Notes: generated by a model not told the origin, from the letters alone. Shown: positions 51,194 to 61,669, counted from the stretch's first letter. The stretch is 64,000 bases of DNA from Bacteroidota bacterium (GCA_020402865.1 JADBYT010000002.1:310001-374000), one strand, 5' to 3'. Made by a program: numbers and translations.

Positions 51194-52114
51194 GTGAGCG
51201 AAGACAGCATCTCCCGTTTTATCGACTATCTCGCATTTGAAAAGCGATTCTCCCCGCATACGCAAACCGCTTATCGGGCTGATCTTATTCAATTACGTGA
51301 TTATCTGGTTGTTACTTACGATAACATCCTTCCCGAAGAAGCCAATTACCAGCTCATCCGTTCATGGATTGTTGAGCTGATGAATCAGGGCATATCTGCC
51401 CGCTCCGTAAACCGGAAAATTACCACCCTGCGCACATTTTACCGCTTTCTCATGCGCGAAGGCCGGGTAAAAGTAAATCCCATGCTCAAAATTCAGGGCC
51501 CAAAAACAGCCCGCCGCCTGCCCGAGTATGTGGAAGAAAAACAAATGCAGCAACTGCTCGACGGACGCGCATTTAATCCCGGCGAAGGAGAAGATACCTA
51601 CGATGCCGAACTGGCCCGGCTTATAGTGGAACTTTTGTACGGCACCGGCATCCGCCTGGCCGAACTCATCGGTTTGCGGCAGGATGATTTTAATTTCTCC
51701 CGCAATACCATTAAAGTACTCGGCAAACGAAACAAGGAACGCATTGTGCCTGTGCCCGTTGCCCTTGCCGAACTTGCGAAAGGCTTCGTTGCCCTCAAAA
51801 CCACACGCCATATTCAACCCGACCCCGACGATGGTATAGTGTATCTGCTCCAGCAAAATACCGGAAAAAAACTTCCCCGGAAGTTTGTGTACACGCTTGT
51901 GAGACGTTACCTTAGCTTAGTCACTACTATTGATAAAAGAAGTCCACACGTGCTGCGTCACACTTTTGCCACCCACATGCTCAATAATGGCGCTGATCTC
52001 AACGCCATCAAAGAGCTTCTGGGCCACGCAAACCTCTCTGCCACCCAGGTGTACACGCACAACACGGTTGAAAAGTTGAAAAACATCTATCAGCAGGCAC
52101 ATCCCCGTGCCTGA
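51194..52114 (+). CDS. xerC: Tyrosine recombinase XerC/XerD-type
   Basis: A 306-residue tyrosine recombinase. The N-terminal SAM-like DNA-binding domain (FIDYLAFEKRFSPHTQTAYR) precedes the catalytic domain, with Arg in YGTGIRLAELIGLRQDDF, Lys in VLGKRNKERIVPVP, the HxxR box in SPHVLRHTFATHMLNNG, LLGHANLSATQVYTH (His and the nucleophilic Tyr near residue 290). It resolves chromosome dimers at dif with a partner recombinase. The start is GTG at 51194. In Bacteroidota xerC commonly lies between rpsU and hpf, as here. Confidence 0.92.
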   Translation: MSEDSISRFIDYLAFEKRFSPHTQTAYRADLIQLRDYLVVTYDNILPEEANYQLIRSWIVELMNQGISARSVNRKITTLRTFYRFLMREGRVKVNPMLKIQGPKTARRLPEYVEEKQMQQLLDGRAFNPGEGEDTYDAELARLIVELLYGTGIRLAELIGLRQDDFNFSRNTIKVLGKRNKERIVPVPVALAELAKGFVALKTTRHIQPDPDDGIVYLLQQNTGKKLPRKFVYTLVRRYLSLVTTIDKRSPHVLRHTFATHMLNNGADLNAIKELLGHANLSATQVYTHNTVEKLKNIYQQAHPRA

Positions 52115-52127
52115 TTAACACACTAAA

Positions 52128-52134
52128 AAGGAGG
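52128..52134 (+). promoter_or_regulatory. Strong Shine-Dalgarno sequence of hpf
   Basis: AAGGAGG with an 8-base spacer to the ATG at 52143, complementary to the usual 16S rRNA 3' end. The neighbouring starts (rpsU, xerC, tuf, rplL) have nothing similar. Confidence 0.85.
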
Positions 52135-52142
52135 AACTTGTT

Positions 52143-52442
52143 ATGGACATTCAAATTCAATCCATACACTTCGACGCCGATCGAAAACTCATCAGCTTTA
52201 TTGAAGAAAAAGTAGGAAAACTCACCCATTTCTACGACGGCATCATCCGCAGCGAAATCTTCCTGCGCCTCGATAAATCCGACAGCTCAACGAATAAAGT
52301 AGCCGAAATTAAACTCAACGTACCCGGTACTGATCTCTACGTAAAGCGCCAGTGCCGCACCTTCGAAGAAGCTATCGATACCGGAATCGAAGCAATAAGC
52401 CGTCAGGTGAAAAAACATAAGGAAAAATTGAGGGGAAAGTAA
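52143..52442 (+). CDS. hpf: Ribosome hibernation promoting factor (short HPF/RaiA type)
   Basis: A 99-residue S30AE-domain protein: MDIQIQSIHFDADRKLISFI, KVGKLTHFYDGIIRSEIFLR, and basic C-terminal helix SRQVKKHKEKLRGK, all typical of HPF/RaiA. It binds the decoding centre of the 30S subunit and stops translation in slow-growth or stationary phase. Unlike the long HPFs it lacks the C-terminal dimerisation domain. It has a strong SD, in contrast to its neighbours, and a rho-independent terminator. It is the last gene of the rpsU-xerC-hpf run. Confidence 0.92.
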   Translation: MDIQIQSIHFDADRKLISFIEEKVGKLTHFYDGIIRSEIFLRLDKSDSSTNKVAEIKLNVPGTDLYVKRQCRTFEEAIDTGIEAISRQVKKHKEKLRGK

Positions 52443-52463
52443 ATTTCCCCGGCAGAGAGGTTG

Positions 52464-52498
52464 CCCGGCTCACAGTTTATCTGTAGCCGGGTTTTTTT
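52464..52498 (+). terminator. Rho-independent terminator of hpf
   Basis: CCCGGCT pairs with AGCCGGG (52464-52470 with 52485-52491), with an inner ACAG/CTGT helix and a TTTAT loop, and seven T follow (52492-52498). Confidence 0.93.
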
Positions 52499-52603
52499 AT
52501 TGATAATCAAGGAGGTGCGAAAACCGGTTGGTTTAAGGGCTTCAAATGCAGCGAGAGATAAATGATGTAAAGTGCGGCGATACAGAAAAAAAACATGCGT
52601 GAA

Positions 52604-52634
52604 TTTGTTGCGTGATAAAAGTTTTATACATTTG
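52604..52634 (+). promoter_or_regulatory. Promoter of the tRNA-tuf cluster
   Basis: TTTG at 52604-52607, 19-base spacer, TACATTTG at 52627-52634 (exact). It lies 88 bases before the first tRNA. Confidence 0.75.
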
Positions 52635-52721
52635 CAGTCCTTTTTGGGGGGCAAAGCATAAAAACTCCCTGCGTTCTTTGAGTAAAACAGTGCATAATTG
52701 TCCGTTACACGAAGCATTCCA

Positions 52722-52794
52722 GCCGGTGTAGCTCAGCTGGTAGAGCAGCTGATTTGTAATCAGCAGGTCGGGGGTTCGAGTCCCTTCGCCGGCT
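52722..52794 (+). tRNA. tRNA-Thr (TGT)
   Basis: A 73-base cloverleaf: acceptor GCCGGTG/CGCCGGC, D-loop GCTCAGCTGGTAGAGC, anticodon arm CTGATTTGTAATCAG with anticodon TGT, T-loop TTCGAGT. The 3' CCA is not encoded. Confidence 0.97.
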
Positions 52795-52830
52795 CATTTT
52801 TGTTTTTGTGCCGGACAAGGCAAAAATATT

Positions 52831-52912
<82 letters not shown>

Positions 52913-52962
52913 CAGGCAAAACAACTGGGTTTTGCAGCCGGTTAAGCAGCAAACCAGTATAA

Positions 52963-53035
52963 GCGGAAGTAGCTCATTTGGTAGAGCATCAGCCTTCCAA
53001 GCTGAGGGTGGCCGGTTCGAGCCCGGTCTTCCGCT
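52963..53035 (+). tRNA. tRNA-Gly (TCC)
   Basis: A 73-base cloverleaf: acceptor GCGGAAG/CTTCCGC, anticodon arm CAGCCTTCCAAGCTG with anticodon TCC, T-loop GTTCGAGCC. CCA not encoded. Confidence 0.97.
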
Positions 53036-53062
53036 CCAAAAGTGCCGGAGCACTGTTTATTA

Positions 53063-53134
<72 letters not shown>

Positions 53135-53271
53135 CAGCTTTTAAAAGGCTGTTCGCATTGCGGGCAGCCTTCAAATGCAATCGGTCCGCTTCGTGGTCAA
53201 CACCCTGCGGTTTTGATAAAATTTTTTGACAACAACACAAACAGTAAATCACCTAACACAAACCAATAGCA

Positions 53272-54459
53272 ATGGCAAAAGAGAAATTTGACCGTTCCAA
53301 GCCGCACGTAAACGTAGGCACCATCGGTCACGTTGACCACGGCAAAACCACCCTCACCGCTGCAATCACTTCAGTGCTTGCTTCAAAAGGTCTGGCTGAG
53401 GTGCGTGACTTCTCGTCAATTGACAACGCTCCTGAGGAAAAAGAACGTGGTATCACCATCAACACCTCGCACGTAGAGTATCAGACAGCTAACCGTCACT
53501 ACGCTCACGTTGACTGCCCGGGTCACGCTGACTATGTGAAGAACATGGTTACCGGTGCTGCCCAGATGGACGGTGCTATTCTCGTTGTTGCTGCTACAGA
53601 CGGCCCCATGCCCCAGACCCGTGAGCACATCCTGCTCGCCCGTCAGGTTGGTGTTCCCCAGCTTGTGGTGTTCATGAACAAAGTAGATATGGTTGACGAC
53701 CTCGAACTTCTCGACCTCGTTGAGATGGAGATCCGTGAACTCCTTTCTTTCTACAAGTTCGATGGCGACAACACCCCCATCATCCGTGGTTCTGCCCTCG
53801 GCGGCCTGAACAACGAGCCGAAATGGGTTGAGAAGATCATGGAACTCATGGACGCAGTTGATTCTTACATCCCGACACCTGCTCGCGATAAAGATAAGCC
53901 GTTCCTGATGCCCGTGGAAGACGTATTCACCATCACCGGTCGTGGTACTGTTGCCACAGGCCGTATCGAAACCGGCGTTGTAAACGTAGGTGACGAACTC
54001 GTGATCCTCGGCATGGGTACTGAGAGCTTCAAAACCACCTGTACCGGTGTGGAAATGTTCCGCAAGCTGCTCGATCGCGGCGAAGCTGGTGACAACGTAG
54101 GTATCCTCCTCCGTGGTATCGACAAGAAAGATATCCGTCGTGGTATGGTTATCGCGAAGCCCGGTTCTATCACCCCGCACACCGAGTTCAAAGCTGAGGT
54201 GTACGTACTGAAGAAAGAAGAAGGCGGCCGTCATACCCCCTTCCACAACAAATACCGTCCCCAGTTCTACTTCCGTACCACAGACGTTACCGGCGAAATC
54301 ACCCTGCCGGAAGGTCGTGAGATGGTAATGCCTGGCGATAACGTAACCATCAGCGTTAACCTGATCGTTCCCATCGCTATGGACAAAGGTCTCCGTTTCG
54401 CTATCCGCGAAGGTGGCCGTACCGTAGGTGCTGGTCAGGTAATCGAAATCGTGAAGTAA
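53272..54459 (+). CDS. tuf: Elongation factor Tu
   Basis: A 395-residue EF-Tu with the G motifs [10 protein letters not shown] (residues 19-28), [12 protein letters not shown] (about 81), [10 protein letters not shown] (about 136) and GSALGGLN. Domains 2 and 3 include KFMPVEDVF-like [18 protein letters not shown] and the C-terminal [11 protein letters not shown]. It brings aminoacyl-tRNA to the ribosome with GTP. It follows four tRNA genes, an arrangement seen also in E. coli (tyrU-glyT-thrT-tufB). The leader has no SD. tRNA-Trp follows it. Confidence 0.98.
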   Translation: MAKEKFDRSKPHVNVGTIGHVDHGKTTLTAAITSVLASKGLAEVRDFSSIDNAPEEKERGITINTSHVEYQTANRHYAHVDCPGHADYVKNMVTGAAQMDGAILVVAATDGPMPQTREHILLARQVGVPQLVVFMNKVDMVDDLELLDLVEMEIRELLSFYKFDGDNTPIIRGSALGGLNNEPKWVEKIMELMDAVDSYIPTPARDKDKPFLMPVEDVFTITGRGTVATGRIETGVVNVGDELVILGMGTESFKTTCTGVEMFRKLLDRGEAGDNVGILLRGIDKKDIRRGMVIAKPGSITPHTEFKAEVYVLKKEEGGRHTPFHNKYRPQFYFRTTDVTGEITLPEGREMVMPGDNVTISVNLIVPIAMDKGLRFAIREGGRTVGAGQVIEIVK

Positions 54460-54486
54460 TCTTCACGGTCCAGAACCGATCAAAAA

Positions 54487-54526
54487 CAGCGAAAGGTGCC
54501 CCGTTTTTTCGTGGCACCTTTCGCTG
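54487..54526 (+). other. Long hairpin after tuf
   Basis: A 14-bp perfect stem (54487-54500 with 54513-54526, CAGCGAAAGGTGCC with its complement) and a 12-base T-rich loop. There is no T-tract after it, so it may be a processing site between tuf and tRNA-Trp rather than a terminator. Confidence 0.6.
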
Positions 54527-54559
54527 CCAAATAAAACCCGTCTGCTACGGCAGACAAAC

Positions 54560-54630
54560 ACGGGCATAGTTCAATGGTAGAATAGCGGTCTCCAAAACCG
54601 TTGATGGGAGTTCGAATCTCTCTGCCCGTG
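54560..54630 (+). tRNA. tRNA-Trp (CCA)
   Basis: A 71-base cloverleaf: acceptor ACGGGCA/TGCCCGT, anticodon arm CGGTCTCCAAAACCG with anticodon CCA, T-loop TTCGAAT. It sits between tuf and secE; CCA at the 3' end is not encoded. Confidence 0.96.
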
Positions 54631-54643
54631 CAACAATAGCGCT

Positions 54644-54835
54644 ATGAACAAACTCAGAGCATACTTCGACGAAGTGTACCAGGAAATGGTTCACAAAGTG
54701 AGCTGGCCTACTTGGAGCGAACTGCAGGAAAGCGCAATTATTGTAATGATTGCTTCGGTAATCTTTTCAATAGTTGTGGCTCTCATGGATTTAGCATTCC
54801 GTGGTGGCATGTCGTTCCTCTACAAATTCATCTGA
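54644..54835 (+). CDS. secE: Preprotein translocase subunit SecE
   Basis: A 63-residue protein with a short amphipathic N-terminus (MNKLRAYFDEVYQEMVHKVS), the conserved SWPTWSELQESA and one membrane segment (IIVMIASVIFSIVVALMDLA). This short single-span form is usual outside the enterobacteria. SecE clamps SecY in the SecYEG channel. It lies between tRNA-Trp and nusG, the normal order, with 13 bases after the tRNA. Confidence 0.96.
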   Translation: MNKLRAYFDEVYQEMVHKVSWPTWSELQESAIIVMIASVIFSIVVALMDLAFRGGMSFLYKFI

Positions 54836-54882
54836 TCAGAATCTGATAAGCCTGATCATCTCAATTTTTTATCAGCCGAACG

Positions 54883-55449
54883 ATGACTGAAGTAAGCAAT
54901 ACCAACGATACGCAAGCCAAGAAATGGTACGTACTGCGCGTGGTAAACGGGCAGGAAAAGAAAATCAAGCAGTATGTGGAGTCGGAAGTAACCCGCCTCG
55001 GCCTGCAGGATTTCGTGTCGCAGGTACTTATTCCGATGGAAAAGGTAATCCAGATCCGCAATGGCAAAAAAGTAGCCAAAGAGCGGAATATTTTCCCCGG
55101 GTATGTAATGCTTGAAGGTATCCTGGTGGGCGAAATCCCCCACGTACTTAAAAATATTACCGGTGTCATCGGTTTTCTGGGTTCAAAAACAGGCGACCCT
55201 GTCCCCCTGCGCGATCACGAAGTGAAGCGCATGCTGGGCAAGGTTGATGAACTCACCGGAGCCGAGGAAACCATGCTCAATACGTATGTAGTGGGCGAAA
55301 CCGTGAAAGTGATCGATGGTCCTTTCAACACGTTCAGCGGTGTTATCGAAGAAATCAACGAAGAGAAGAAAAAACTCAAGGTGATGGTAAAAATCTTCGG
55401 TCGCAAAACCCCGCTCGAACTCAGTTACATGCAGGTGGAAAAAGAATAA
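54883..55449 (+). CDS. nusG: Transcription termination/antitermination factor NusG
   Basis: A 188-residue NusG: NGN domain with KKWYVLRVVNGQEKKIKQYV and NIFPGYVMLEGILVGEIPHV, and a C-terminal KOW domain with VGETVKVIDGPFNTFSGVIE and LKVMVKIFGRKTPLELSYMQ. It binds RNA polymerase near the clamp and influences elongation and Rho termination. It is preceded by secE (47-base gap) and followed 65 bases later by rplK. Confidence 0.97.
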   Translation: MTEVSNTNDTQAKKWYVLRVVNGQEKKIKQYVESEVTRLGLQDFVSQVLIPMEKVIQIRNGKKVAKERNIFPGYVMLEGILVGEIPHVLKNITGVIGFLGSKTGDPVPLRDHEVKRMLGKVDELTGAEETMLNTYVVGETVKVIDGPFNTFSGVIEEINEEKKKLKVMVKIFGRKTPLELSYMQVEKE

Positions 55450-55514
55450 CCTGCTTTAGATCCGCTGTTACGCGCTTCCAACATAACAGAAAAACAACGC
55501 ATTAAAACTGCAAA

Positions 55515-55958
55515 ATGGCGAAAGAAGTAAGTGCTCTGATTAAGCTTCAGATTAAGGGTGGCGCAGCCAACCCTTCACCGCCCATTGGTCCCGCTCTCGG
55601 TGCCAAAGGTGTGAACATCATGGAGTTTTGCAAGCAGTTCAACGCCCGGACGCAGGATCGCCCCGGCAAAGTGCTGCCGGTTATCATTACGGTTTACTCA
55701 GACAAATCGTTTGAGTTCATTATCAAACAACCGCCGGTAGCCGTTCAGCTTAAAGATGCCGCAAAGATCCAGTCTGGTTCAGCAGAATCGAACCGTAAAA
55801 AAGTAGGTTCGGTTTCATGGGATCAGGTGCGTCAGATTGCTGAGTCTAAAATGCCCGACCTGAATTGTTTCACCATTGAGTCAGCAATGAGCATGGTGGC
55901 CGGTACAGCTCGAAGCATGGGTCTCACAGTCGCCGGCGAGAGCCCGCTGAAGAAGTAA
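55515..55958 (+). CDS. rplK: 50S ribosomal protein uL11
   Basis: A 147-residue L11 with the N-terminal [40 protein letters not shown] and the C-terminal RNA-binding motif [11 protein letters not shown]. It binds the GTPase-associated centre of 23S rRNA. Start ATG at 55515 after an A-rich leader. Followed by rplA, in the standard order. Confidence 0.98.
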   Translation: MAKEVSALIKLQIKGGAANPSPPIGPALGAKGVNIMEFCKQFNARTQDRPGKVLPVIITVYSDKSFEFIIKQPPVAVQLKDAAKIQSGSAESNRKKVGSVSWDQVRQIAESKMPDLNCFTIESAMSMVAGTARSMGLTVAGESPLKK

Positions 55959-56020
55959 TTTTAACCTGACGGAGTTTCGGGAAAGGCCTGAAACGTTTGC
56001 ACGTCAAAATTTCAATCCGA

Positions 56021-56713
56021 ATGGCCCGTATAGCTAAAAAACGGAAGGCAGCCCTGGCCAAGTATGATATGACTAAAGCATATTATATGACAGAAGCTGT
56101 TAAAGTGGTGAAAGACATCACTACTACCAAATTCGACGCATCAGTTGATATCAGCGTTCGTCTTGGCGTAGATCCGCGCAAAGCCAATCAAATGGTGCGT
56201 GGCATGGTTACACTGCCGCACGGTACCGGTAAAACGGTTCGTGTGCTTGTACTTTGCACACCCGATAAAGAAGCAGAGGCACAAGCTGCCGGTGCTGATT
56301 TTGTTGGTGCTGACGACTACATTGCCAAGATCAAAGAAGGTTGGACTGATGTGGACGTAATCATCACCACACCCAGCATGATGGGTAAAGTGGGTGCTTT
56401 GGGTAAAATCCTCGGTCCCCGCGGACTGATGCCGAACCCGAAAACCGGAACGGTGACAATGGAAGTAGGAAAAGCGGTAAAAGACGCAAAAGGTGGTAAA
56501 ATTGATTTCAAAGTTGACAAAGCAGGTATTGTACATGCTTCAGTTGGCAAAGTATCATTTACTGCCGAAATGCTTGCTGAAAACGCGAATGAGCTTCTCT
56601 CTACAATCCTGAAGTTGAAGCCGTCATCTGCAAAAGGTGCTTATGTGCGCAGCATATACCTTTCGAGCACGATGAGCCCCAGCGTTCAGGTAGAAACCAA
56701 AACGCTTGCTTAA
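56021..56713 (+). CDS. rplA: 50S ribosomal protein uL1
   Basis: A 230-residue L1: [54 protein letters not shown] and the [15 protein letters not shown] signature near residue 130. It binds the L1 stalk of 23S rRNA and its own mRNA. An upstream in-frame ATG-like extension (8 codons) is not needed; the ATG at 56021 fits the family start. Followed by rplJ after 34 bases, with no obvious L10-type leader hairpin in that gap. Confidence 0.97.
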   Translation: MARIAKKRKAALAKYDMTKAYYMTEAVKVVKDITTTKFDASVDISVRLGVDPRKANQMVRGMVTLPHGTGKTVRVLVLCTPDKEAEAQAAGADFVGADDYIAKIKEGWTDVDVIITTPSMMGKVGALGKILGPRGLMPNPKTGTVTMEVGKAVKDAKGGKIDFKVDKAGIVHASVGKVSFTAEMLAENANELLSTILKLKPSSAKGAYVRSIYLSSTMSPSVQVETKTLA

Positions 56714-56747
56714 TGCTCGGTTTGATCCGGCTTAATACTCAACAAGT

Positions 56748-57272
56748 ATGACAAAACAAGAAAAAACACAGATTATCGAAAACCTGGCAGCGAAACTTGC
56801 CGACAGCAAGCATTTCTACCTGGCCGATACTTCTGAGCTCCCGTCTGAAAAGACGAGTGCTTTGCGGAGAATGTGTTTTAACCAGAACATTGAACTCATC
56901 GTTGTAAAGAATACCCTCCTGCGCAAGGCGCTTGAGCGTACCAACGATGGTGAGTACAGCCCGATGTACGATGCCCTCAAAGGCCCCGTATCCATCATGT
57001 TCTCGGAGTCGAATTCAGCTCCTGCGAAACTCATTAAAGAGTTCCGTAAAGACGGCAAAAAGCCTCTGCTGAAAGCGGCTTACGTAGAACAGAGCGTGTA
57101 CCTCGGCGACGAGTCGCTTGATGCACTGGCCTCTATCAAATCGCGCGATGAACTTATCGCCGACGTGGTGGCTATGCTTCAGTCTCCTGCCCAAAACGTT
57201 ATCTCTGCACTGCAGAGTGCGGGCGGCACACTCTCGGGTCTGGTAAAAACCCTTTCGGAACGTCCGGAGTAA
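56748..57272 (+). CDS. rplJ: 50S ribosomal protein uL10
   Basis: A 174-residue L10 with MTKQEKTQIIENLAAKLADS, FYLADTSELPSEKTSALRRM, LRKALERTNDGEYSPMYDAL and FSESNSAPAKLIKEFRK. It anchors the L7/L12 dimers on the ribosomal stalk; L10-L7/L12 binds its mRNA in many bacteria, but no leader motif is evident here. Lies directly before rplL (84 bases). Confidence 0.96.
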   Translation: MTKQEKTQIIENLAAKLADSKHFYLADTSELPSEKTSALRRMCFNQNIELIVVKNTLLRKALERTNDGEYSPMYDALKGPVSIMFSESNSAPAKLIKEFRKDGKKPLLKAAYVEQSVYLGDESLDALASIKSRDELIADVVAMLQSPAQNVISALQSAGGTLSGLVKTLSERPE

Positions 57273-57356
57273 TTCCCGGCCGACTACAATTGAGAATCCG
57301 TTCTCGCAAACAAACAACACAATTCAACAAAGTCTAATTATCCAAAAACAATAAAA

Positions 57357-57731
57357 ATGGCAGACGTAAAAGCCCTTGCTGATCAGCTCGTAAACCTCAC
57401 CGTGAAAGAAGTGAAAGAACTTGCTGACATTCTTGAAAACGAATACGGTATTAAGCCCGCTGCTGCTGCAGTTGTTGCAGCTCCGGCCGGTGGTGCAGGT
57501 GCTCCTGCTGCCGCTGAGAAAACCGCTTTCGACGTAGTTCTCAAGAACGGTGGTGCTAACAAACTTCAGGTAGTGAAAGTAGTGAAAGACGCTACCGGTC
57601 TCGGCCTGAAAGAAGCTAAAGATCTCGTTGACGGTGCTCCCAAAGCAGTAAAAGAGGGCATCAGCAAAGAGGACGCAGAAGCGCTCAAGAAAGCACTTGT
57701 TGACGCAGGTGCTGAAGTGGAGGTGAAGTAA
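57357..57731 (+). CDS. rplL: 50S ribosomal protein bL7/bL12
   Basis: A 124-residue L7/L12: N-terminal dimerisation part ([20 protein letters not shown]), an alanine-rich hinge ([20 protein letters not shown]), and the C-terminal factor-binding domain with [20 protein letters not shown]. It recruits GTPase factors to the ribosome. The leader is A-rich (CCAAAAACAATAAAA) and lacks an SD. A strong hairpin follows before rpoB. Confidence 0.98.
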   Translation: MADVKALADQLVNLTVKEVKELADILENEYGIKPAAAAVVAAPAGGAGAPAAAEKTAFDVVLKNGGANKLQVVKVVKDATGLGLKEAKDLVDGAPKAVKEGISKEDAEALKKALVDAGAEVEVK

Positions 57732-57763
57732 TTCATCCCGGGCTTCAGCCTGCAATACGGGTT

Positions 57764-57808
57764 TAAGACCTGCGGCGTTTTCGCTTAGAAAACGCCCAGG
57801 TCTTTCCT
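57764..57808 (+). terminator. Attenuator-like hairpin between rplL and rpoB
   Basis: AAGACCTG-CG-GCGTTTTC (57765-57782) pairs with GAAAACGC-C-CAGGTCTT (57788-57804), a 16-bp stem with a small internal bulge, followed by TTCC. In E. coli a partial terminator and a processing site lie in the same place, so read-through to rpoB with attenuation is plausible. Confidence 0.7.
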
Positions 57809-57853
57809 CGTTTCAAGTTGCTTTAGCGTTTTTGTTCACTTAAAATATTATAC

Positions 57854-60800
57854 ATGGCCTTGGAAACCAGCAAAAAACAGCAACGCATCAACTTTGCCAA
57901 AAGCAAAGCACAGGTGGATTACCCGGATTTCCTTGAAATCCAGCTCAAGTCGTTTCAAGACTTCTTCCAGCTTGAAACAACCAGCGAAAACCGTCAGGAC
58001 GAAGGACTCTTTAAAGTGTTCAGCGAGAACTTTCCGATTTCGGATGCCCGCAACAACTTCGTGCTTGAATTTCTTGATTATTTCGTAGATCCTCCGCGCT
58101 ACTCCATCGACGAGTGTATTGAGCGCGGACTTACCTACAGTGTTCCGCTCAAAGCGAAACTCAAACTCTATTGCACCGATCCCGAACACGAAGATTTCGA
58201 AACCATCGTGCAGGACGTGTACCTGGGAACCATCCCGTACATGACCCCGCGCGCTACTTTCGTGATCAACGGTGCCGAACGTGTTATCGTTTCGCAGCTG
58301 CACCGCTCACCGGGCGTGTTTTTCGGCCAGAGCCGTCACGCAAACGGTACCAAGCTGTACAGCGCACGCGTAATTCCGTTCAAAGGTTCGTGGATTGAAT
58401 TTGCCACGGACATCAACAACGTGATGTATGCGTACATCGACCGTAAGAAAAAGCTTCCGGTTACTACGCTGCTCCGTGCTATCGGTTACGAAACCGATAA
58501 ACACATTCTCGAACTCTTCGACCTTGCCGACGAGGTGAAGGTGAGCAAAGCCGCCCTCAAAGCGGTGCTCGGCCGTAAACTGGCTGCGCGTGTGCTCAAA
58601 ACCTGGGTTGAAGACTTTGTAGATGAAGATACCGGCGAAGTTGTGTCTATCGAGCGTAACGAGGTGATCATTGACCGCGAAACCGTTCTCGAAGCACAGC
58701 ACATCGACCAGATTGTGGAAGCCAACGTGAAGTCGGTAATTCTGCACAAAGAAGACGGTGCAAATCTCGATTACACCATCATCTACAACACCCTTCAGAA
58801 AGATACATCCAACTCGGAGAAAGAAGCTGTGGAGCATATCTACCGCCAGCTTCGTAATGCCGAGCCGCCCGATGAAGAAACCGCCCGTGGTATCATCGAC
58901 AAGCTCTTCTTCTCCGACAAACGTTACGACCTCGGCGAAGTGGGCCGCTACCGCCTCAACAAGAAGCTCAAGCAAACCACCTCGAACGAGACCCGCGTTC
59001 TCACCAAAGACGATATCATCCAGATCATCAAGTATTTGATTGAACTGATCAATTCCAAGGCCGATATTGATGATATCGATCACCTGTCGAACCGCCGCGT
59101 TCGTACGGTTGGTGAACAGCTTTACGCACAATTCGGTGTTGGTCTGGCCCGTATGGCCCGCACCATCCGTGAGCGCATGAACGTGCGCGACAACGAGGTG
59201 TTTACACCTACCGACCTGATTAACGCGAAAACACTTTCGTCGGTAATCAACTCGTTCTTCGGAACTAACCAGCTTTCGCAGTTCATGGACCAGACCAATC
59301 CGCTGGCCGAGATTACGCACAAGCGTCGTCTCTCGGCACTCGGGCCGGGTGGTCTCAGCCGCGAACGTGCCGGTTTCGAGGTGCGCGACGTACACTATAC
59401 ACACTACGGCCGCCTCTGCACCATCGAAACACCGGAAGGTCCGAACATTGGTCTTATTTCTTCGCTTTGCGTGTACGCTAAGATTAATAAGCTCGGCTTC
59501 ATCGAAACACCTTACCACACAGTAACAGAAGGTAAGGCGGATATCGACAAGCCGGTTATTTATCTCTCGGCCGAAGAAGAAGACGCCAAAATGATCGCTC
59601 AGGCCAACATGACCCTCGACGAGAAAGGCAACTTCAAAGAAACACGCGTGCGTGCCCGCCTTGAAGGTGACTTCCCGGTGATCGAGCCTGAGAAGCTTTC
59701 GCTCATGGACGTAGCGCCGAACCAGATTGCTTCAATCGCGGCTTCGCTCATTCCGTTCCTTGAGCACGACGACGCCAACCGTGCGCTCATGGGTTCAAAC
59801 ATGCAGCGCCAGGCTGTTCCGCTGCTTCGTCCCGAAGCACCCATTGTGGGCACCGGTCTCGAAGGCCTCATTGCCCGCGATTCGCGTGTGCTTGCGGCTG
59901 CCGAAGGCGAAGGCGTGGTAGAGTTTGTGGATGCCAACGAAATCCACATCCGTTACAACCGCACCGACAACCAGCGTCTGGTTAGCTTCGACGACGATCT
60001 GAAAGTTTACAAACTCACCAAGTTCCGCAAAACCAACCAGAGCACCTGCATCAACATCAAACCGATGGTGCGTAAAGGTGATAAGGTGAAGCCCGGCCAG
60101 ATTCTCTGCGAAGGCTACGCCACCAAGGATGCTGAACTTGCCCTCGGCCGTAACCTGAAAGTTGCTTTCATGCCCTGGAAAGGTTACAACTTCGAGGATG
60201 CTATCGTAATTAACGAACGCGTAGTACGCGACGACATCTTTACCTCGATTCACATCGACGAGTATGTGATGGAAGTGCGCGATACCAAACGCGGCCTTGA
60301 AGAACTTACGGCTGATATTCCGAACGTATCGGAAGAAGCGACCAAAGACCTCGACGAAACCGGCCTTATCCGCATTGGTGCCGAGGTAAAAGAAGGCGAT
60401 ATCCTTATCGGTAAAATCACCCCCAAAGGTGAAACCGATCCTTCGCCGGAAGAAAAGCTTCTCCGTGCCATCTTCGGTGATAAAGCAGGCGACGTGAAAG
60501 ACGCTTCACTGAAAGTTCCGCCGTCAATCCGCGGTGTGGTAATCGACAAGAAGCTCTTCTCGCGTGCGATTAAAGACAAGAAGGCCAAAGCCGATGAGAA
60601 AACCCTGGTTGAGAAAATCGACAAGGAGCAGCTCATGGAAGAGGCCGGTCTGAAAGCCGTTCTCGTAGAGAAACTGAGTGCAATTCTGAATGGAAAAACT
60701 TCTGCCGGTGTGTTCAACAACCTCAAGGAAGAAGTGATTTCGAAAGGCACCAAGTTTACCCAGAAAGTGCTTGAGAAAGTTGATTTCCTGAATGTGGAGC

Positions 60801-61669
60801 CCACCAAGTGGACCGCAGAGAAGGAAACCAACGATCTGGTGCGTGCCGTACTGCACAACTACGGAATTCGTTTCAACGAAATCAGTGGTGAGTACAAGCG
60901 CCGCAAGTTTGCACTGCAGGTGGGCGACGAACTCCCGGCAGGCATTGTTCAGCTGGCCAAAGTATATATTGCCAAGAAGCGTAAGCTGAAAGTAGGTGAT
61001 AAGATGGCCGGCCGTCACGGTAACAAGGGTATTGTAGCCCGTATTGTTCGTGACGAAGACATGCCGTTCCTCGAAGACGGAACACCGGTTGACATTGTAC
61101 TCAACCCGCTGGGCGTACCTTCGCGTATGAACCTGGGTCAGATTTATGAAACCGTTCTTGGCTGGGCCGGACAGAAGCTGGGTCTGAAATTCTCGACTCC
61201 GATCTTCGACGGTGCAAGCATTGACGAGATCAATAAGTACACCGACGAGGCAGGCGTACCGCGCTACGGCCGTACCTTCCTGCACGATGGTGGAACCGGC
61301 GAGCGTTTTGACCAGCCGGCCACAGTGGGCATTATTTACATGCTCAAACTTGGTCACATGGTTGACGACAAGATGCACGCCCGTTCAATCGGACCGTACT
61401 CGCTCATTACCCAGCAGCCGTTGGGTGGTAAAGCGCAGTTTGGCGGACAGCGTTTCGGTGAGATGGAGGTGTGGGCACTCGAAGCATTCGGTGCAGCCAA
61501 CATTCTGCAGGAAATCCTGACCATCAAATCAGACGACGTGGCCGGCCGTGCCAAAGCCTACGAAGCAATCGTGAAAGGCGAAAACATGCCGCCGGCAGGC
61601 ATCCCCGAATCGTTCAACGTACTGTTGCACGAACTTCGCGGCCTTGCACTCAACGTTAGCCTCGATTAA
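57854..61669 (+). CDS. rpoB: RNA polymerase beta subunit
   Basis: A 1271-residue beta subunit. The rifampicin pocket reads [20 protein letters not shown] followed by [20 protein letters not shown] (about residues 475-515), with the sensitive-type Asp, His and Ser present, so no classical resistance change is seen. [40 protein letters not shown] and [18 protein letters not shown] are further conserved regions, and [20 protein letters not shown] lies near the C-terminus. It forms the catalytic core with beta'. rpoC starts 35 bases after its stop. Confidence 0.98.
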   Translation: MALETSKKQQRINFAKSKAQVDYPDFLEIQLKSFQDFFQLETTSENRQDEGLFKVFSENFPISDARNNFVLEFLDYFVDPPRYSIDECIERGLTYSVPLKAKLKLYCTDPEHEDFETIVQDVYLGTIPYMTPRATFVINGAERVIVSQLHRSPGVFFGQSRHANGTKLYSARVIPFKGSWIEFATDINNVMYAYIDRKKKLPVTTLLRAIGYETDKHILELFDLADEVKVSKAALKAVLGRKLAARVLKTWVEDFVDEDTGEVVSIERNEVIIDRETVLEAQHIDQIVEANVKSVILHKEDGANLDYTIIYNTLQKDTSNSEKEAVEHIYRQLRNAEPPDEETARGIIDKLFFSDKRYDLGEVGRYRLNKKLKQTTSNETRVLTKDDIIQIIKYLIELINSKADIDDIDHLSNRRVRTVGEQLYAQFGVGLARMARTIRERMNVRDNEVFTPTDLINAKTLSSVINSFFGTNQLSQFMDQTNPLAEITHKRRLSALGPGGLSRERAGFEVRDVHYTHYGRLCTIETPEGPNIGLISSLCVYAKINKLGFIETPYHTVTEGKADIDKPVIYLSAEEEDAKMIAQANMTLDEKGNFKETRVRARLEGDFPVIEPEKLSLMDVAPNQIASIAASLIPFLEHDDANRALMGSNMQRQAVPLLRPEAPIVGTGLEGLIARDSRVLAAAEGEGVVEFVDANEIHIRYNRTDNQRLVSFDDDLKVYKLTKFRKTNQSTCINIKPMVRKGDKVKPGQILCEGYATKDAELALGRNLKVAFMPWKGYNFEDAIVINERVVRDDIFTSIHIDEYVMEVRDTKRGLEELTADIPNVSEEATKDLDETGLIRIGAEVKEGDILIGKITPKGETDPSPEEKLLRAIFGDKAGDVKDASLKVPPSIRGVVIDKKLFSRAIKDKKAKADEKTLVEKIDKEQLMEEAGLKAVLVEKLSAILNGKTSAGVFNNLKEEVISKGTKFTQKVLEKVDFLNVEPTKWTAEKETNDLVRAVLHNYGIRFNEISGEYKRRKFALQVGDELPAGIVQLAKVYIAKKRKLKVGDKMAGRHGNKGIVARIVRDEDMPFLEDGTPVDIVLNPLGVPSRMNLGQIYETVLGWAGQKLGLKFSTPIFDGASIDEINKYTDEAGVPRYGRTFLHDGGTGERFDQPATVGIIYMLKLGHMVDDKMHARSIGPYSLITQQPLGGKAQFGGQRFGEMEVWALEAFGAANILQEILTIKSDDVAGRAKAYEAIVKGENMPPAGIPESFNVLLHELRGLALNVSLD

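Noticed and set aside
58307-59518. A 403-codon open frame on the minus strand inside rpoB
   Set aside because: It is the shadow of rpoB codon bias; rpoB is intact and highly conserved here.
57854-61669. Rifampicin-resistance change in rpoB
   Set aside because: The Asp, His and Ser of the rifampicin pocket are the sensitive type; no change can be claimed.
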